In this document: positions 8,339-18,652 of the stretch, piece after piece | How positions within the stretch are numbered: the first letter of the stretch is position 1 | Layout of the letters: every line of letters begins with the position of its first letter | Assembly (NCBI RefSeq): GCF_030263935.1 | Contig: NZ_CP127162.1 | Span: 2,427,501-2,491,500 of the forward strand | DNA from: Paenibacillus polygoni | Lineage (GTDB): Bacteria > Bacillota > Bacilli > Paenibacillales > Paenibacillaceae | DNA length: 64,000 nt | Reading direction: 5' to 3' | Translations under genes and position numbers: made by a program | Notes under the pieces: generated by a model | Databases searched by the model: none | What the model was told of the DNA's origin: nothing | Seen by the model: only the letters and a program-made list of their open reading frames with translations

Positions 8339-8360
8339 TTTGTGCAAACGTTTCCACAAA
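8339..8360 (+). promoter_or_regulatory. Second cre/LacI-family operator, near-perfect palindrome
   Basis: The core TGCAAACGTTTCCA (8343-8356) fits cre, and the symmetry extends outwards to TTTGTG...CACAAA, giving a 22-base palindrome with one non-matching pair. It lies 50 bases before the pullulanase start codon and about 160 bases from the first site, a spacing compatible with a downstream roadblock or repression loop. Confidence 0.65.
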
Positions 8361-8410
8361 AGAAATATGCTTTTTAATCACTGAATGAATCCAATGAAGG
8401 AGGTATTTTT

Positions 8411-11400
8411 ATGAAATATACTGTCAGGCGAGCGGCCGTTTTATTTTTAGTTTGTATGCTTATGATTACAGGATCTGGCTGGCACGCACTCACTGCTTTT
8501 GCCTCTGTCTCAGATAGTGGGATTCCTAAGCAGCATTTACGCATCCACTACGAAGGAGACGGCGAGGGACTCGGTGTATGGACGTGGGAGGATGTGGCTG
8601 CTCCGTCTCAAAACTGGGCAACAGATGCAATTCCTTTTTCCACTGAACAGCAGGATACATACGGAGCCTACGTCGATATACAGCTAAAAGATGATGCTCA
8701 AAAAGTAGGATTCTTAATCGTAAACCGGGAGACTGGCCAAAAAGATGGAGGAGACAAAATGGTCAATTTAGACAACTTGTCTGTGCATGAAGTTTGGGTG
8801 AAGAAAGGATCTGACAAAGTATATCCAAGTGAACCGGAGTTTACTACGGAATTGTTATCGGCAAAAGTAACTTCTGAAAATGAGATCCAGCTCCGCTTTT
8901 CGGATACAAAAGGTCTGACAGATGAACAACTCTTAAGCGAAATCATCGCAATAGACCGTAATGGTGAACGGGTCCAAGTGAACAAGGCAGAAATCGCGAG
9001 TGACAGAATGGTTAGTCTCACAGTAGAAGTGACAATGAACAAATTGCCCATAACCATCACTTATGCAGGGATCACAGTCACGTCTATAACCGACTATAAA
9101 ATGATTGACGCGGCATATTCCTATGATGGAAACGATCTTGGCGCCAGCTATACTCCAGAAAAAGTGACGTTTAAAATTTGGTCTCCCACCGCTTCCAGCG
9201 TAACCTTGAATGTCTATGACAAGGATGATTCAACGATTCAGATTGGAAGCAAGCCGCTTATGCTGGGTGAAAAAGGCGTATGGGAAGCAGAGGTTCTGCC
9301 GTCCGAGATGGCTGTAGCGGACCTAAGAGGTTACTTTTATCAGTACGATGTAGTGAATAACGGTGTAAGCCGAAAAGTATTAGATCCTTACGCGAAATCA
9401 ATGGCTGTATTTCAAGTCGATACGAATGGGAATGCAGGACCTGATGGAGATACCGTCGGCAAAGCAGCCATAGTCAGTCTAGAGGGTACGGACCCCCAAG
9501 GATACGATTATGCAGCGATAGATGGATATAAGAAGAGGGAAGATGCAATCATCTATGAACTGCATGTGAGAGATTTTACATCCGACCCTTCTATTGAAGG
9601 TGACTTAGGGAATGCAAGGTGGGGGTCATACGCAGCAGTGAAACAAAAACTTAGCTACATTAAATCGCTAGGAGTAACTCACATACAGCTTCTTCCGATT
9701 ATGGCTTGGTATTATGGCGATGAGACGAAAATGGGCGAACGGGAACTAACGTATTCGGCTTCCGGTAATGAGTACAACTGGGGTTATGATCCGCATCATT
9801 ACTTTTCTCCTGATGGCGCCTATTCCGAAGATCCAGCTGATCCAGAGCTGCGGATTCGTGAAACAAAAGAAATGATTGATGCAATCCATGATGCCGGTAT
9901 GGGGGTAGTTCTTGATGTTGTATATACCCATATGGCAAAAGCAGACCTGCTAAATGATATTGTTCCTAATTATTACGCATGGCAGGACGAAACAGGGAGT
10001 TTTGTTGGGGGATTTGGTAACAATCTCGCTACGAATCATGCAATGGCTGAGAAACTAATGATCGATTCCGTAAAATACTGGTTTGATGAATATAAAATTG
10101 ATGGCATGCGCTTTGATATGATGGGCGATGCCACATACAGCTCTATTCAAAAAGCGTACGATGCAGCTGCAGCACTTCATCCAAATGCTTTATTTATCGG
10201 AGAAGGCTGGAGAACTTTTAGCGGTGCCCTAGCAGAACCTTCCCTTGCGGGACAGGGTGCAGATCAAGACTGGATGGATCAGACGGATAATGTGGGTGTC
10301 TTCTCTGATGAGATCCGCAATGAACTCAAATCTGGATTTGGTTCGGAAGGAGAACCGCGGTTTCTTACAGGAGGGGCTCGTAATATAGACCTTATTCTGA
10401 ACAATATCAAAGGACAGCCAAGCAACACACCCGCAGATGCCCCAGGCGATATGGTTCAGTATATTGAAGCTCACGACAATCTTCCTTTATATGATGTCAT
10501 TGCACAGTCGATTAAGAAGGACCCTTCCATTCCGGAAAATGATCTAGAAATTCACCAGCGTATTCGGCTCGGTAATCTCATGATTCTTACATCACAAGGA
10601 ACGGCGTTCCTTCATGCTGGTCAAGAATATGGACGAACAAAACAGTGGCTTGGAGAGGGAGTTCCGGAGCAAAAGTATACTGCCTTTGAAGACGAGGAAG
10701 GTAACGTGTTTGGTTATTTCATTCATGATTCCTACGATTCTTCAGATGCCATTAATAAATTTGATTGGTCAAAGGCGATGGACCGCAATCGATATCCCGT
10801 AAATAACACAACAAGAGCGTATACAGAGGGACTTATTCAGCTGCGTAAATCAACGAACGCATTTCGTTTGGGAGATAAAGAATTGGTTGACCGTCAAATC
10901 AGCTTAATAGCTGCCCCAGAGATAGAAGAGAACGATTTAATCATTGCCTACAAAAATCAATCAACAGACCAAACAGGTGATTACTATGTCTTCATAAACG
11001 CTGACCGTTCAGAAAGAACATTAACGCTTCCTGTTGATTTAACAAAAGGAACGGTGATCGTGGACCAAGACGAAGCAGGGATATCGCAGGTCCAGAACCC
11101 TTCAGGATTTGTTTTAAAGAAAGATTCCATTACACTAGAGCCGCTTACCGCGGTCATTATTAGAATGAATTTATCTGCTGAAAACCCTGTGGTACCAGGA
11201 CCTTCAGAACCATCTATACCATCAGAACCATCTATACCATCAGAACCATCTATACCATCAGAACCATCTATACCATCAGAACCGTCTGTACCGTCAAAAC
11301 CAAGACCTACAATTCCTGCAACTCCTTCCGAATCAGGGCAAGCAGAGAAGTGGGAGCAAGAGTTAACTGCATTGCTTACAAGCATTCCTGCAGATCCGAA

Positions 11401-12670
11401 GACAGCTGCCAAAGAAATAATGAGTATTGTAACACCGCTGCTCACCGTGGATAAATTCAGTACCACCGTAGACCAGACTGGATCTACAATCATTGCGCCT
11501 GACTCCACTGCACTCAATCAAGCCTATAAACGTCTTCAACGCGCATGGAACCAGATTTCATTACTAAATAAAACACAGCATAAAGATCTTCTGCTTAAAT
11601 TACAGCAAGAGCTTCAGGTTGTAATCGATACCACATCAGTTCAAGGAGAAAAGACAGCCGTCGAGCTGCCGACTTCTTTTGTACAACAAGTCCATCAATT
11701 ATCATCAGGTGTTCAGGTTATATCAAATTCAGGAAGTGTGACAATCCCTGCAGGGGCGATCGAGGCGAATTATTTTATTCCTAATGGTTCTTTTGTGATC
11801 ACTTTATCCAAAGCTTCAGATATCTCAGCTACGCATGATGCTTCTATGAAAGCAGTGGGAGATGGACTGACGTTCTTATTGTTGGTCATCCAGAATGGTA
11901 ATGGCGATGCAACGCGTGAGATTACTCATTTCGTAAAACCCGTATTGCTAGAAGGATTGTACCGGTCAGAACAAGTGACAAACTTGAATAAGACAGGATG
12001 GTATATGAAATCTAGTGATCAAAAGCGTAAGTACGTAAGTGATGTAAATGAGACACAGGTCAGCTTACTAGAAACAAAAGAAACGGGAACCTACTTCTTG
12101 CTTGAATCAACACTTACATTTAATGATATCCATCAAAGTTACGCAAAAGATGATATTGAGTATCTTCGTGCAAGACAGATTGTAAATGGAACAACAAACA
12201 GTACATTTGCGCCTAAGATGAAGGTCACAAGGGGGCAGCTTGCGGTCATTCTTGGCCGGATGTTAGGTCTATCGGAGGAGACAGCTGCAAAAGGTAAATT
12301 TACAGATGTTGAACCTCAGAAGTTCTACAGCGGTTATATAAATGCCCTGTCTTCAGCTGGAATTGTAAATGGAGATTCGAATCATACGTTCCGCCCAGAA
12401 CAAAACATCACACGCGAAGAAATGATAACTGCGCTGATGAATGCATATGAATACAAAACAGGTCAGAAATTATCCGGTATTCCGGGATATGAAGAAGCTG
12501 AATTCCGTGATGTTTCCGAAATAAGTGCTTATGCAAAAACTGCCGTGAAAGCAGCTAAAGCGCTTGGGATCATTGAAGGGAATGGGGGACAATTTCAGCC
12601 AAAAGAAATAGCTACTAGGGAACAACTCGCGAAAATAGCAGTACAGTTCCTGAAATTTACGAAGGAGTAA
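8411..12670 (+). CDS. pulA: Cell-wall-anchored type I pullulanase with SLH domains
   Basis: This secreted enzyme of 1419 residues hydrolyses alpha-1,6 bonds in pullulan and starch. The order is: signal peptide (1-32), pullulanase-associated starch-binding domain (about 40-140), CBM48-like domain (about 240-330), GH13 catalytic domain (about 375-800), low-complexity linker (about 930-970), an uncharacterised region and three SLH repeats (from 1237, about 1298 and about 1365). The type I signature YNWGYDP is at 455-461. The predicted catalytic residues are Asp569 (GMRFD), Glu598 (FIGEGWR) and Asp689 (EAHDN). The SLH repeats should tether it to secondary cell-wall polymers. An AAGGAGG-type site precedes the ATG. 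Two cre-like operators indicate carbon control. Confidence 0.96.
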   Translation: MKYTVRRAAVLFLVCMLMITGSGWHALTAFASVSDSGIPKQHLRIHYEGDGEGLGVWTWEDVAAPSQNWATDAIPFSTEQQDTYGAYVDIQLKDDAQKVGFLIVNRETGQKDGGDKMVNLDNLSVHEVWVKKGSDKVYPSEPEFTTELLSAKVTSENEIQLRFSDTKGLTDEQLLSEIIAIDRNGERVQVNKAEIASDRMVSLTVEVTMNKLPITITYAGITVTSITDYKMIDAAYSYDGNDLGASYTPEKVTFKIWSPTASSVTLNVYDKDDSTIQIGSKPLMLGEKGVWEAEVLPSEMAVADLRGYFYQYDVVNNGVSRKVLDPYAKSMAVFQVDTNGNAGPDGDTVGKAAIVSLEGTDPQGYDYAAIDGYKKREDAIIYELHVRDFTSDPSIEGDLGNARWGSYAAVKQKLSYIKSLGVTHIQLLPIMAWYYGDETKMGERELTYSASGNEYNWGYDPHHYFSPDGAYSEDPADPELRIRETKEMIDAIHDAGMGVVLDVVYTHMAKADLLNDIVPNYYAWQDETGSFVGGFGNNLATNHAMAEKLMIDSVKYWFDEYKIDGMRFDMMGDATYSSIQKAYDAAAALHPNALFIGEGWRTFSGALAEPSLAGQGADQDWMDQTDNVGVFSDEIRNELKSGFGSEGEPRFLTGGARNIDLILNNIKGQPSNTPADAPGDMVQYIEAHDNLPLYDVIAQSIKKDPSIPENDLEIHQRIRLGNLMILTSQGTAFLHAGQEYGRTKQWLGEGVPEQKYTAFEDEEGNVFGYFIHDSYDSSDAINKFDWSKAMDRNRYPVNNTTRAYTEGLIQLRKSTNAFRLGDKELVDRQISLIAAPEIEENDLIIAYKNQSTDQTGDYYVFINADRSERTLTLPVDLTKGTVIVDQDEAGISQVQNPSGFVLKKDSITLEPLTAVIIRMNLSAENPVVPGPSEPSIPSEPSIPSEPSIPSEPSIPSEPSVPSKPRPTIPATPSESGQAEKWEQELTALLTSIPADPKTAAKEIMSIVTPLLTVDKFSTTVDQTGSTIIAPDSTALNQAYKRLQRAWNQISLLNKTQHKDLLLKLQQELQVVIDTTSVQGEKTAVELPTSFVQQVHQLSSGVQVISNSGSVTIPAGAIEANYFIPNGSFVITLSKASDISATHDASMKAVGDGLTFLLLVIQNGNGDATREITHFVKPVLLEGLYRSEQVTNLNKTGWYMKSSDQKRKYVSDVNETQVSLLETKETGTYFLLESTLTFNDIHQSYAKDDIEYLRARQIVNGTTNSTFAPKMKVTRGQLAVILGRMLGLSEETAAKGKFTDVEPQKFYSGYINALSSAGIVNGDSNHTFRPEQNITREEMITALMNAYEYKTGQKLSGIPGYEEAEFRDVSEISAYAKTAVKAAKALGIIEGNGGQFQPKEIATREQLAKIAVQFLKFTKE
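11207..11296 (+). repeat. 18-bp in-frame tandem repeat encoding the pullulanase linker
   Basis: Four identical 18-base units and a fifth degenerate one encode repeats of E-P-S-I-P-S. Identical DNA units suggest recent expansion, and copy number is likely to vary between strains without shifting the frame. Confidence 0.95.
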
Positions 12671-12704
12671 CAATAGAATAGTAAAATAAAATAAGATAGA
12701 ACGG

Positions 12705-12743
12705 AAAGAACAAACAAAAAGAACAAACAAAAAGAACAAACAA
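12705..12743. repeat. 13-bp perfect tandem repeat downstream of pulA
   Basis: AAAGAACAAACAA occurs three times without interruption, 34 bases after the pullulanase stop codon and before the terminator. It is noncoding simple sequence. Confidence 0.9.
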
Positions 12744-12791
12744 AAGGATAACTAGCTGTTATTCCTATGAGATTTATCTTATTTTGGATGT

Positions 12792-12825
12792 AAAAGGGGA
12801 CAGCGAACACGCTGTCCCTTTTCTC
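12792..12825. terminator. Bidirectional terminator between pulA and the MDR reductase gene
   Basis: GGGACAGCG and CGCTGTCCC pair around AACA. T-runs lie on the 3' side in both orientations, so it can serve both convergent genes. Confidence 0.9.
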
Positions 12826-12832
12826 TATTTTG

Positions 12833-13864
12833 TTAGAAATGTTCGAGTACCAATTTTCCAATCATATTCCCTTGTTCGACGATGGAATGAGCTTTTCTGA
12901 GATTCGCTGCATGAATGGGTTCGAGCGTCTTCGTTAATGTCGTATGGATCTTCTTCTGATCCGCAAGATGACTTAGTTTGTTGAGGATTTCATGCTGTCT
13001 AATCATATCTTCAGTCTCATACATGGCCCGAGTAAACATATACTCCCATACAAATCCTGCGCTCTTGCTTTTCAGCGGAGAGAGATCGAGGGGATGATCC
13101 GATTCAACGATGGTTCCTATTGTCCCTTGGGGTGCAATCAGTTCACACATTGCTTCATAATGCTCTCCCGTACTGTTTAGACAGAAGATGTAGTCCACGT
13201 AGGTATAACCTAGTTCTCTAACTTGAGAGACTAAATCTTCTCTATGATTTACCACATGATCTGCGCCTTGTTTCTTAACCCAATTGATAGATTCTGGGCG
13301 CGAAGCCGTTGCAATGACGGTAAGCCCCGTATATTTAGCAAGCTGCGTTGCGATCGACCCAACACCGCCGGCTCCACTAATAATGAGAATTGTTTTATTC
13401 TGATTCTCATCCGCATTTTCAGAAATACCGATTCTATCAAACATTCCTTCCCAAGCCGTTATACCTGTTAAAGGCAGGGCAGCAGCTTCTGCAAAGGATA
13501 ATGCAGCAGGCTTATGGCCTACAATTCGCTCATCAACAAGATGGTATTCACTATTTCCCCCCTGACGAGTGATTGTTCCTGCATAGAATACCTCATCTCC
13601 TGGTTTAAATAAGGTACAGGATTCACCTATTTCTTCCACAATCCCAGCGACATCATAACCAAGTATTTTGGGCTGTTCTTCTTTTTTATCTTTCGGTGCT
13701 CGGACCTTTGTATCTACGGGATTTACAGAGATCGCCTTTACCTTTACTAGCAAATCTCGGCCGGAGGGAGCTCTTTTTTCTATGGTTATGTCCACGAGAC
13801 TCTCTGGATCTTCAATAGGTAAATAATGATACAAACCTACCGCTTTCATTAGCTGATTTGACAT
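12833..13864 (-). CDS. Zinc-independent alcohol dehydrogenase/quinone reductase family (MDR)
   Basis: The 343-residue protein has the GroES-like N-terminal domain (VKAISVNPVDTKVR, GYDVAGIVEEIG, FKPGDEVFYAG) and a Rossmann domain with the NADPH-binding motif ISGAGGVGSIATQLAKYTG near residue 160. The zinc ligands of true alcohol dehydrogenases are not visible, so it fits the TIGR02817-like enone/quinone reductase group. The substrate is unknown. It is transcribed divergently from the VOC-family gene, sharing a 181-base intergenic region, which suggests a shared detoxification role; that is inference only. Confidence 0.9.
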   Translation of the reverse strand: MSNQLMKAVGLYHYLPIEDPESLVDITIEKRAPSGRDLLVKVKAISVNPVDTKVRAPKDKKEEQPKILGYDVAGIVEEIGESCTLFKPGDEVFYAGTITRQGGNSEYHLVDERIVGHKPAALSFAEAAALPLTGITAWEGMFDRIGISENADENQNKTILIISGAGGVGSIATQLAKYTGLTVIATASRPESINWVKKQGADHVVNHREDLVSQVRELGYTYVDYIFCLNSTGEHYEAMCELIAPQGTIGTIVESDHPLDLSPLKSKSAGFVWEYMFTRAMYETEDMIRQHEILNKLSHLADQKKIHTTLTKTLEPIHAANLRKAHSIVEQGNMIGKLVLEHF

Positions 13865-14045
13865 GATAAATCCTCTCCTTTTTGCATATATTCTTCATTC
13901 TCTCATTATATACTTCCTATATTACTAACCATGTTCTCGCAGAGCTATGCAGTGATGATTTTCACGGAGGCAATCTATTAAGATCGTATGTTTATGATTA
14001 ATGATTCTTATAAATAGGGTAACAAGAGGAAGGAGGGATGCATAG

Positions 14046-14522
14046 ATGATCGCCATTACACATATTGGATTATCCGTTCCGGATTTAGATCAAGCGATAC
14101 GTTGGTATGAAGAAGTGCTCGGTTTTGAAAAAATAGCAGGTCCCTACTCTTTCGATCAAAAAAGCGAGAATGAGTATAACATGACGAACGATCTTCAAGG
14201 ACAAGAAGTACGAAAAATGCGAAATGCTCATTTAACTTGCGGGAATCAGGTGGGCCTTGAGTTGTTTGAATTCGTAGAACCAAGAAGAACACAGATGCCA
14301 AAGGGAAAATATGATGGGTTCTTTCATCTTTGTCTGCTGGTAGACGATATGGAAGCGGTGGCTAACCGGATTGAGGCGGCAGGCGGTAAAAAGACAAGTG
14401 AGCTGTGGAATACGAGGAAAGGTAAACCTTATTACCTGCAGTACTGCGAAGATCCATTCGGAAATATTCTAGAATTATATAACAAAAGTACGGAACTAAT
14501 GTATGGAAATAAAGAAAACTAA
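14046..14522 (+). CDS. VOC/glyoxalase-family protein
   Basis: The 158-residue protein has two beta-alpha-beta-beta-beta modules of the vicinal-oxygen-chelate fold: ITHIGLSVPDLDQAIRWYEE at the N-terminus and FHLCLLVDDMEAVANRIEAAG in the second half. The metal-ligand positions His5 and Glu (LELFEF) and a late Glu (ILELYN) are plausible. It could be a glyoxalase, dioxygenase or resistance protein, and sequence alone does not decide. The ribosome site GGAAGGAGGG is strong. It is divergent from the MDR reductase gene. Confidence 0.85.
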   Translation: MIAITHIGLSVPDLDQAIRWYEEVLGFEKIAGPYSFDQKSENEYNMTNDLQGQEVRKMRNAHLTCGNQVGLELFEFVEPRRTQMPKGKYDGFFHLCLLVDDMEAVANRIEAAGGKKTSELWNTRKGKPYYLQYCEDPFGNILELYNKSTELMYGNKEN

Positions 14523-14534
14523 CTTACTATCTAA

Positions 14535-14601
14535 GAGAACGATCTATGAGAACGATCTAAAAGAATATGAGAACGATCTAAAAGACTATGAGAACGATCT
14601 A
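14535..14601. repeat. Direct repeats of a 12-base unit after the VOC gene
   Basis: GAGAACGATCTA occurs at 14535, 14548, 14569 and 14590. The last copies are spaced 21 bases apart with similar spacers (AAAGAATAT, AAAGACTAT). The cluster lies between the VOC stop codon and its terminator and has no coding content. Confidence 0.85.
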
Positions 14602-14616
14602 TGAGATATAAAGAGA

Positions 14617-14659
14617 ACTTCCACTCGGGTCATGGACCTGATTTAGTGGGAGTTTTTTT
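14617..14659 (+). terminator. Rho-independent terminator after the VOC gene
   Basis: ACTTCCACT pairs with AGTGGGAGT, with an inner GGTC/GACC pairing, and is followed by seven T. Confidence 0.85.
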
Positions 14660-14742
14660 ATTTTGGATACGAATAGGGGTTCCTAATAAGGTTTATCAGC
14701 TTAACTAATAAGTGCTATAAGATGATTCTAATTGACCAGGTA

Positions 14743-14770
14743 TTAACAGCTGTGGTAGTTTCAGTATAGA
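14743..14770 (+). promoter_or_regulatory. Probable promoter of cysJI
   Basis: TTAACA (14743-14748) and TATAGA (14765-14770) are 16 bases apart. Just upstream, a partly symmetric AT-rich stretch with two copies of CTAATAAG (near 14694 and 14705) could bind a LysR-type regulator such as CysL; that is inference. Confidence 0.45.
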
Positions 14771-14827
14771 TAAATAATTCTGATGAACTTACTGAGAATT
14801 AAATTCAATCATCCGAGGTGGATCTTA

Positions 14828-16672
14828 TTGGAACTTCAGGCGAATAACAGCCCATTTACTCAGGAACAGACCGAACTACTCAATCGTTTATTACCTACTC
14901 TATCACAAACACAACTCATTTGGCTAAGTGGATATTTTACTGCCAAACAATCTGCTGGAACTCAAGTTGTTTCTAGTGATGCACCAAGCAGTTCAGTTTC
15001 TCCAGTCATTGAGACTTCAGCTCCTGCAGCTGCAGTTAGTAAGGACATTACCGTATTATTTGGTTCTCAAACAGGTAACAGCAGCGGCCTGGCTAAAAAA
15101 ATGACGAAAAAACTGGAGGAGCAAGGATTCCAAGTGAATCTGAGCTCGATGAGTGATTTTAAGACAAACCAACTTAAAAAACTTCAAAACCTCCTCATTG
15201 TAGTCAGTACTCATGGAGAAGGGGAACCGCCGGATAGTGCGATTGCATTCCATGAGTTTTTGAATAGTAAACGTGCACCGAAGCTTGAACAGTTGAAATA
15301 TTCCGTTCTTGCGCTCGGGGATACATCTTATGAGTTCTTCTGCCAAACAGGTAAAGACTTTGATACACGCCTTGAAGAACTTGGGGCTAGTCGTCTGACA
15401 CCGCGTATCGATTGTGATGTTGATTTTGAAGAGCCTGCTGCGGATTGGATGAGTCAGGTGCTAGAATCTCTTGGTGAGAAATCGGCCGCTAATCTAGTAA
15501 GTGTCAGCAGTGTAGGCGCAGCAGCATCAGTGTCCGCAGAATCTGAGTATAGCCGTTCCAATCCATTCCATGCGGAAGTACTTGAGAATCTGAATCTGAA
15601 CGGACGGGGTTCAGACCGGGAAACAAGGCATTTGGAATTATCTCTGGAAGGTTCGGGGCTTACTTATCAGGCAGGCGACAGTCTCGGTATTTATCCGCAG
15701 AATCACCCGCAGCTCGTTGAAGATATTATCTCAGCTTCGGGATGGAACGCAGAAGAACTGGTGCCTTTATCCAAAAATAAAGGCGAAGTTTCATTAAGAG
15801 AAGCTCTTCGATCTCATTATGAAATTACGGTTCTTACCAAACCGCTGCTTGAGCAGATTGTGAAGATTACAGCCAATGCTGAACTTAGAAAACTGCTTGA
15901 ACCAGGCAATGAACAACAGCTCCGCAGTTATATTTCGGAACACGATTTACTTGATCTTATACAGGATTATAAACTCGAAGGCGTATCTGCTAAAGACTTG
16001 GTGTCTGTGCTTCGTAAAGTTCCAGCTAGACTGTACTCAATAGCAAGCAGTCCAAGTGCTTATCCAGATGAAGTGCATTTGACGGTGCGTACGGTTCGCT
16101 ATGAACACAAAGGACGTAATCGGTACGGCGTATGCTCCACACAGCTGGCAGAACGGATTCAGCCAGGAGAGACATTACCTGTTTTTATCCAGCAAAATGA
16201 TGGCTTTAAGCTTCCTGATAACCCTGATGCGCCGATCATCATGATTGGACCTGGTACGGGGGTTGCGCCGTTTAGAGCATTTCTCGGTGAAAGAGAAGAA
16301 AGCGGCAGCGAGGGCAAGAACTGGCTCTTTTATGGAGATCAGCATTTTGCAACCGACTTTCTCTATCAAGTGGAATGGCAGCGCTGGCTTGCAGACGGAA
16401 TCCTTACCAATATGGATGTTGCCTTCTCCCGTGACACGGATCAGAAAGTATATGTTCAGCACCGGATGCAGGAAAGAAGCCGGGAAATTTATGAGTGGCT
16501 GCAAGAAGGTGCATACATCTATGTGTGCGGGGATGAGAAAAAGATGGCACACGACGTTCATTCCACACTTGCTGCTATCCTGGTACAAGAAGGCGGCATG
16601 ACGATGGAACAAGCAACCGATTATCTGATAGAGCTTCAACAGCAAAAACGATACCAGCGTGATGTCTATTAA
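14828..16672 (+). CDS. cysJ: Sulfite reductase (NADPH) flavoprotein subunit
   Basis: CysJ passes electrons from NADPH through FAD and FMN to CysI for six-electron reduction of sulfite to sulfide. From the TTG at 14828 the product is 614 residues, close to the B. subtilis protein. That start has AGGTGG six bases upstream and begins like known CysJ ([14 protein letters not shown]); the ATG at 14783 has no good site. Order: flavodoxin domain ([25 protein letters not shown]), FAD-binding domain ([18 protein letters not shown]) and NADPH-binding domain ([32 protein letters not shown]). It forms an operon with cysI, 37 bases downstream. Confidence 0.95.
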   Translation: MELQANNSPFTQEQTELLNRLLPTLSQTQLIWLSGYFTAKQSAGTQVVSSDAPSSSVSPVIETSAPAAAVSKDITVLFGSQTGNSSGLAKKMTKKLEEQGFQVNLSSMSDFKTNQLKKLQNLLIVVSTHGEGEPPDSAIAFHEFLNSKRAPKLEQLKYSVLALGDTSYEFFCQTGKDFDTRLEELGASRLTPRIDCDVDFEEPAADWMSQVLESLGEKSAANLVSVSSVGAAASVSAESEYSRSNPFHAEVLENLNLNGRGSDRETRHLELSLEGSGLTYQAGDSLGIYPQNHPQLVEDIISASGWNAEELVPLSKNKGEVSLREALRSHYEITVLTKPLLEQIVKITANAELRKLLEPGNEQQLRSYISEHDLLDLIQDYKLEGVSAKDLVSVLRKVPARLYSIASSPSAYPDEVHLTVRTVRYEHKGRNRYGVCSTQLAERIQPGETLPVFIQQNDGFKLPDNPDAPIIMIGPGTGVAPFRAFLGEREESGSEGKNWLFYGDQHFATDFLYQVEWQRWLADGILTNMDVAFSRDTDQKVYVQHRMQERSREIYEWLQEGAYIYVCGDEKKMAHDVHSTLAAILVQEGGMTMEQATDYLIELQQQKRYQRDVY

Positions 16673-16709
16673 GCCGACGGCTTTTATAGATACGAGAGGA
16701 GATTCCAGC

Positions 16710-18434
16710 ATGGCTATAAATGAACTTTATCCACCTCAGAATGCGCCTCACAGTGATGTAGAGGATATTAAACGCCGCAGTGATTTTTTAAGAGGAAGTC
16801 TTGTCCAGACTTTACAAGATCCAATCACCGGATCCATTCCAGAAGATGATAACCGGTTAATGAAGCACCACGGAAGTTATATGCAGGATGATCGTGACTT
16901 GCGTAATGAGCGTGCTAAACAAAAGCTTGAACCGGCATATCAGTTCATGCTTCGTGTTCGCGCCTCAGGCGGAGTAGTCACGCCGGAACAGTGGCTGATG
17001 ATGGACCGTATCTCCCATAAGTATGGTAATGACACGATCCGATTAACCACTCGTCAGTCTTTCCAGCTGCATGGTGTACTAAAGTGGAATCTAAAGAATA
17101 CCATTCGTGAAGTAAACGATGCACTGCTCAGTACCTTGGCAGCGTGCGGGGATGTAAACCGGAATGTAATGTGTAATCCGAACCCTTATCAATCTGAAGT
17201 ACATGAAGAAGTATATGAGTGGGCTCGCAAAGTAAGTGAGCATCTTGATCCCAAAACGCGTGCTTACCACGAAATCTGGCTCGATGAAGAGAAAATTATC
17301 GACAGCCGTGACAACGAATGGGAACAAGAACCGATTTATGGAGCTGTATACTTACCGCGGAAGTTTAAGATCGGCATAGCGGTACCTCCATCCAATGATG
17401 TCGATGTATTTTCACAAGATTTAGGTCTGATTGCTATCGTAGAAGATGGAAAACTGAAAGGATTTAATGTCTCTGTCGGCGGCGGGATGGGAATGTCCCA
17501 CGGGGATACGAAGACGTATCCGCAAGTTGGGAAGGTCATTGGTTTCTGCACGCCGGAACAAATGGTTGATATTGCTGAGAAGATTGTAACCATTCAGCGG
17601 GACTACGGAGATCGTGCGGTCCGGAAACATGCTCGTTTTAAATATACGATTGATGACCGCGGTATCGACTGGCTGAAGAATGAATTAACTGCACGACTGG
17701 GTTATTCGCTGGAAGAAGCAAGACCTTATGAATTTGATCATAACGGCGACCGTTACGGCTGGATTCAAGGGAGCAATGGAAAGTGGCACTTTACGCTGTT
17801 TATCCAGAATGGCCGTATCGTAGATCTTGAGGATTATCCGCTTATGACAGGACTTCGAGAAATTGCCAAGATCCACAAAGGTGATTTCCGCTTAACGGCG
17901 AATCAAAACCTGATTATTGGGAATGTAGGGAACAAGAGTAAGAAGAAGATTGAAAAATTGATTCAGGAATACAAGCTCACAGATGGACTTCATTATTCTG
18001 CTCTTCGCAGAAGCTCAATGGCTTGTGTTGCGCTTCCTACCTGCGGACTCGCTATGGCGGAATCGGAGCGTTATTTACCTTCCTTAATGGATAAAATCGA
18101 GCCTATGCTTGAGCGCAACGGCCTTCGCGATAAAGAAATTGTGATTCGGATGACCGGCTGCCCGAATGGATGTGCTCGTCCGATGCTCGCAGAACTTTCG
18201 TTTATTGGAAAGGGTCCTGGCAAATACAATATGTATTTAGGCGGAGCCCATAACGGATCCCGTCTAAACAAGCTTTATAAGGAAAACATCGGAGAAACCG
18301 AGATTTTGGAATCTCTTGAGCCGATCATTGCAAGATATGCTGTTGAACGTTATGATGGGGAGCATTTTGGTGATTTTGTGATCCGTGCGGAATACGTAGA
18401 TGCGGTATATGATGGTCAGCAATTTCATGCATAA
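16710..18434 (+). CDS. cysI: Sulfite reductase (NADPH) hemoprotein subunit
   Basis: The 574-residue protein contains the siroheme and 4Fe-4S centre that reduce sulfite to sulfide in cysteine biosynthesis. The four cluster cysteines are visible as [10 protein letters not shown] and GCPNGCARP. The ferredoxin-like substrate regions are also visible ([10 protein letters not shown] early, [12 protein letters not shown] later). I chose the ATG at 16710 because AGAGGAGAT lies eight bases upstream and the N-terminus then aligns with known CysI; an in-frame ATG at 16659 overlaps the end of cysJ. A terminator follows. Confidence 0.96.
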   Translation: MAINELYPPQNAPHSDVEDIKRRSDFLRGSLVQTLQDPITGSIPEDDNRLMKHHGSYMQDDRDLRNERAKQKLEPAYQFMLRVRASGGVVTPEQWLMMDRISHKYGNDTIRLTTRQSFQLHGVLKWNLKNTIREVNDALLSTLAACGDVNRNVMCNPNPYQSEVHEEVYEWARKVSEHLDPKTRAYHEIWLDEEKIIDSRDNEWEQEPIYGAVYLPRKFKIGIAVPPSNDVDVFSQDLGLIAIVEDGKLKGFNVSVGGGMGMSHGDTKTYPQVGKVIGFCTPEQMVDIAEKIVTIQRDYGDRAVRKHARFKYTIDDRGIDWLKNELTARLGYSLEEARPYEFDHNGDRYGWIQGSNGKWHFTLFIQNGRIVDLEDYPLMTGLREIAKIHKGDFRLTANQNLIIGNVGNKSKKKIEKLIQEYKLTDGLHYSALRRSSMACVALPTCGLAMAESERYLPSLMDKIEPMLERNGLRDKEIVIRMTGCPNGCARPMLAELSFIGKGPGKYNMYLGGAHNGSRLNKLYKENIGETEILESLEPIIARYAVERYDGEHFGDFVIRAEYVDAVYDGQQFHA

Positions 18435-18458
18435 TTTACAGCACTGATTCAGATGAAG

Positions 18459-18496
18459 AGCAGTTCGCCGGTTTAATCCGGGGGGCTGTTTTTTTA
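18459..18496 (+). terminator. Rho-independent terminator after cysJI
   Basis: CAG...CCGG and CCGG...CTG arms with some imperfect pairs enclose TTTAAT and are followed by seven T. Confidence 0.7.
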
Positions 18497-18652
18497 TGCG
18501 GAAGCCTGTCAGTTCAATAAAAAGCATTCTTCACGTATAATAGGGTAGCATATGTTATTGTGGATTCAGGAACGTCATCCATATCCTTTATGTTCTTGCA
18601 TCGCAGTGGACCATTTGCCTATTTTACATCATTCATCTAAGGACGTGTTACC

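Noticed and set aside
8193..8381. 62-codon minus-strand frame in the pullulanase leader
   Set aside because: It lies between two operators of the pulA promoter, starts with GTG without a ribosome site and resembles no protein.
10984..11517. 177-codon minus-strand frame with collagen-like repeats
   Set aside because: The repeats are only the antisense reading of the 18-bp tandem repeat in pulA, whose plus-strand product is certain.
16175..16711. 178-codon minus-strand frame
   Set aside because: It is fully antisense to cysJ, which has all expected motifs.
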